From NCBI RefSeq assembly GCF_900182695.1, contig NZ_FXTK01000004.1:186001-250000 (forward strand): a DNA stretch of 64,000 bases, given 5' to 3'. How positions within the stretch are numbered: the stretch's first letter is position 1; the number at the start of each line of letters is the position of its first letter. Below, in pieces: positions 62,968 to 64,000 of this stretch. The DNA comes from Paracoccus laeviglucosivorans. Its GTDB lineage: Bacteria; Pseudomonadota; Alphaproteobacteria; Rhodobacterales; Rhodobacteraceae. The position numbers and the translations under genes are program-made. The notes below the pieces were generated by a model. That model saw only the letters and a list, made by a program, of their open reading frames with translations, was not told the origin of the DNA and did not search any database.

Positions 62968-64000
62968 TCAGTTCGCCTGGCGACGCAGGAATGCCGGGAT
63001 TTCGACATTTTCATCGCTGCGATCGGGGCTTGCCAGATCGTCGAAACCGGCATCAAAGCCCGTATTGCGACGTGCGGCGACCCGTTCATTCACACGCTCG
63101 GCCAGCGTCGATGCTGCCGGTTTTTGCGCGGGCTGCTGCTGTTCGCCGTGGCCCGAGATACGCTCCAGCATCCGGCTAAGACCGCCCATGCGGCTTTGCA
63201 CACGGCTGGCAACGTCCTGCGCGGGCTGGGCTTGCTGCGGCTGCTGCGGTGCTGCCGGAGCCTGCTGACGCGGTGCGGGCTGCTGTGCCGCAGCACCCTG
63301 CCCCGGTGCGCGCTGCACGGCTTGCGCCAAGCGCTGCATGACGGCATCCGACGGCTGGCCGGGTGCGGCGGCGGCGCGACGCGGCGCGACGAAGCCCGCG
63401 CCGTCGCCTTGCAGCGCATCGGCCTGGGACGGGGCTGCGGGACGTGCATCGGCGGGCTGATAGGCCGGACGGGGCATGTCATCATCATCACGCAGGGCGG
63501 GCTGCTGGATGCGGGCGGCGGGCGCTTCGGCCTGATCGGCTGCGGTCACGACGCGGCGCGGCGGGATCTGCGGCTCTTCCTCTTTCTGGGCGATGGTCGG
63601 ATTCTGGGTCAGCGGATCCTTCATGCCACGACGCGGCGCGGGAACTTCCGCTGCCGAAGCGTCGATGCCGGTCGCCACGACCGAAACGCGGATCGAACCT
63701 TCCATCGAGGGGTCCAGCGTCGAGCCGACGATGATGTTCGCCTCGGGATCGACCTTTTCGCGGATCTTCTCGGCTGCCTCGTCCATCTCGAACAGGGTCA
63801 GGTCATAGCCGCCGGTGATGTTGATCAGGACGCCGCGGGCGCCGTTCAGGCTGATCTCGTCCAGCAGCGGGTTGGCGATGGCCTTTTCGGCGGCCTGCAC
63901 GGCGCGGTTCTCGCCCGAGGCCTCGCCGGTGCCCATCATCGCCTTGCCCATCTCGTCCATCACGGCGCGGACGTCGGCGAAGTCCAGGTTGATCAGGCCG
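62968..64000 (-). CDS. ftsZ: Cell division protein FtsZ, C-terminal part
   Basis: Partial: the 5' part lies beyond the right edge. The visible part covers the end of the GTPase core ([24 protein letters not shown], then the C-terminal GTPase-activating subdomain to about [14 protein letters not shown]) and a long Pro/Ala/Gln-rich disordered linker. The conserved C-terminal peptide EIPAFLRRQ, which binds FtsA and other ring partners, ends the protein. FtsZ polymerises at mid-cell to organise division. The linker of about 200 residues is much longer than in E. coli, as usual in alphaproteobacteria. Confidence 0.95.
   Translation of the reverse strand, partial: GLINLDFADVRAVMDEMGKAMMGTGEASGENRAVQAAEKAIANPLLDEISLNGARGVLINITGGYDLTLFEMDEAAEKIREKVDPEANIIVGSTLDPSMEGSIRVSVVATGIDASAAEVPAPRRGMKDPLTQNPTIAQKEEEPQIPPRRVVTAADQAEAPAARIQQPALRDDDDMPRPAYQPADARPAAPSQADALQGDGAGFVAPRRAAAAPGQPSDAVMQRLAQAVQRAPGQGAAAQQPAPRQQAPAAPQQPQQAQPAQDVASRVQSRMGGLSRMLERISGHGEQQQPAQKPAASTLAERVNERVAARRNTGFDAGFDDLASPDRSDENVEIPAFLRRQAN

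Overview
The window is a continuous stretch of high-GC alphaproteobacterial chromosome, almost certainly from the Rhodobacterales and most likely Paracoccus or a close relative. The grounds are the tatABC plus DUF815-ATPase block, lptF-lptG-lptD-surA-pdxA-rsmA, pepA-holC, a DUF4167 protein, the ftsZ-lpxC-bamD-recN order, a ScfR/RamB-type regulator and a 3-gene valine/thymine catabolic group. The gene content is core chromosome: no prophage, insertion sequence, CRISPR array, integrase or toxin-antitoxin pair could be recognised. The genus is inferred from gene content and order, not from an rRNA gene.

Layout. 1-3.8 kb: end of ispH, a DUF1330 protein, a translationally coupled GST / LysE exporter / rnhA / TRIC-channel operon, then a leftward VOC protein and group III truncated haemoglobin. 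3.9-9.7 kb: ileS, a leftward glycosyltransferase, a gene-free A+T-rich island (about 8.2-8.78 kb), and the leftward tatA-tatB-tatC-ATPase operon. 11.5-14.7 kb: marC and a membrane aspartic protease, converging on pepA-holC. 14.8-22.7 kb: an outer-membrane assembly operon lptF-lptG-lptD-surA-pdxA-rsmA with 1-4 bp overlaps at several junctions. 22.7-26.4 kb: DUF4167 protein, prmC-prfA, yceI, all leftward. 26.7-28 kb: ribosomal operon rpsF-rpsR-rplI. 28-33.3 kb: a basic membrane protein, a divergent HxlR regulator/GST pair, tRNA-Ala(GGC), tig, and a lone RTX calcium-binding protein.

33.6-46.4 kb: nnrD divergent from glnB-glnA, an Old Yellow Enzyme, purB, a lone fliG, a 47-residue membrane protein, gap, a small Met/Ala-rich protein, pyrC-pyrE, and dnaB with DnaA boxes in its leader. 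46.4-52.5 kb: Bcr/CflA exporter, a ScfR-type regulator with paired TTTGCAAA operators, an M23 peptidase-bactofilin pair, coaD and a CBS protein. 52.5-58.7 kb: LysR regulator divergent from mmsA, an NCS1 nucleobase-type permease, an enoyl-CoA hydratase/3-hydroxyisobutyryl-CoA hydrolase and mmsB. 58.8-64 kb: small secreted protein, then leftward ftsZ (partial), lpxC, bamD, recN.

Functionally the window combines envelope construction (Lpt machinery, SurA, BamD, LpxC, FtsZ, M23-bactofilin, Tat export), translation (IleS, RF1 and its methylase PrmC, bS6/bS18/bL9, RsmA, trigger factor, tRNA-Ala), nitrogen assimilation (GlnB-GlnA), pyrimidine and purine synthesis, and propionyl-CoA-yielding catabolism (MmsA/MmsB plus a short-chain acyl-CoA-responsive type of regulator). 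I did not find a clear undescribed defence or mobile system. The items most worth checking are the ScfR operator pair, the DnaA boxes before dnaB, the permease inside the mms group, the orphan fliG behind a terminator hairpin, the A+T-rich island at 8.2-8.8 kb, and the orphan RTX protein.
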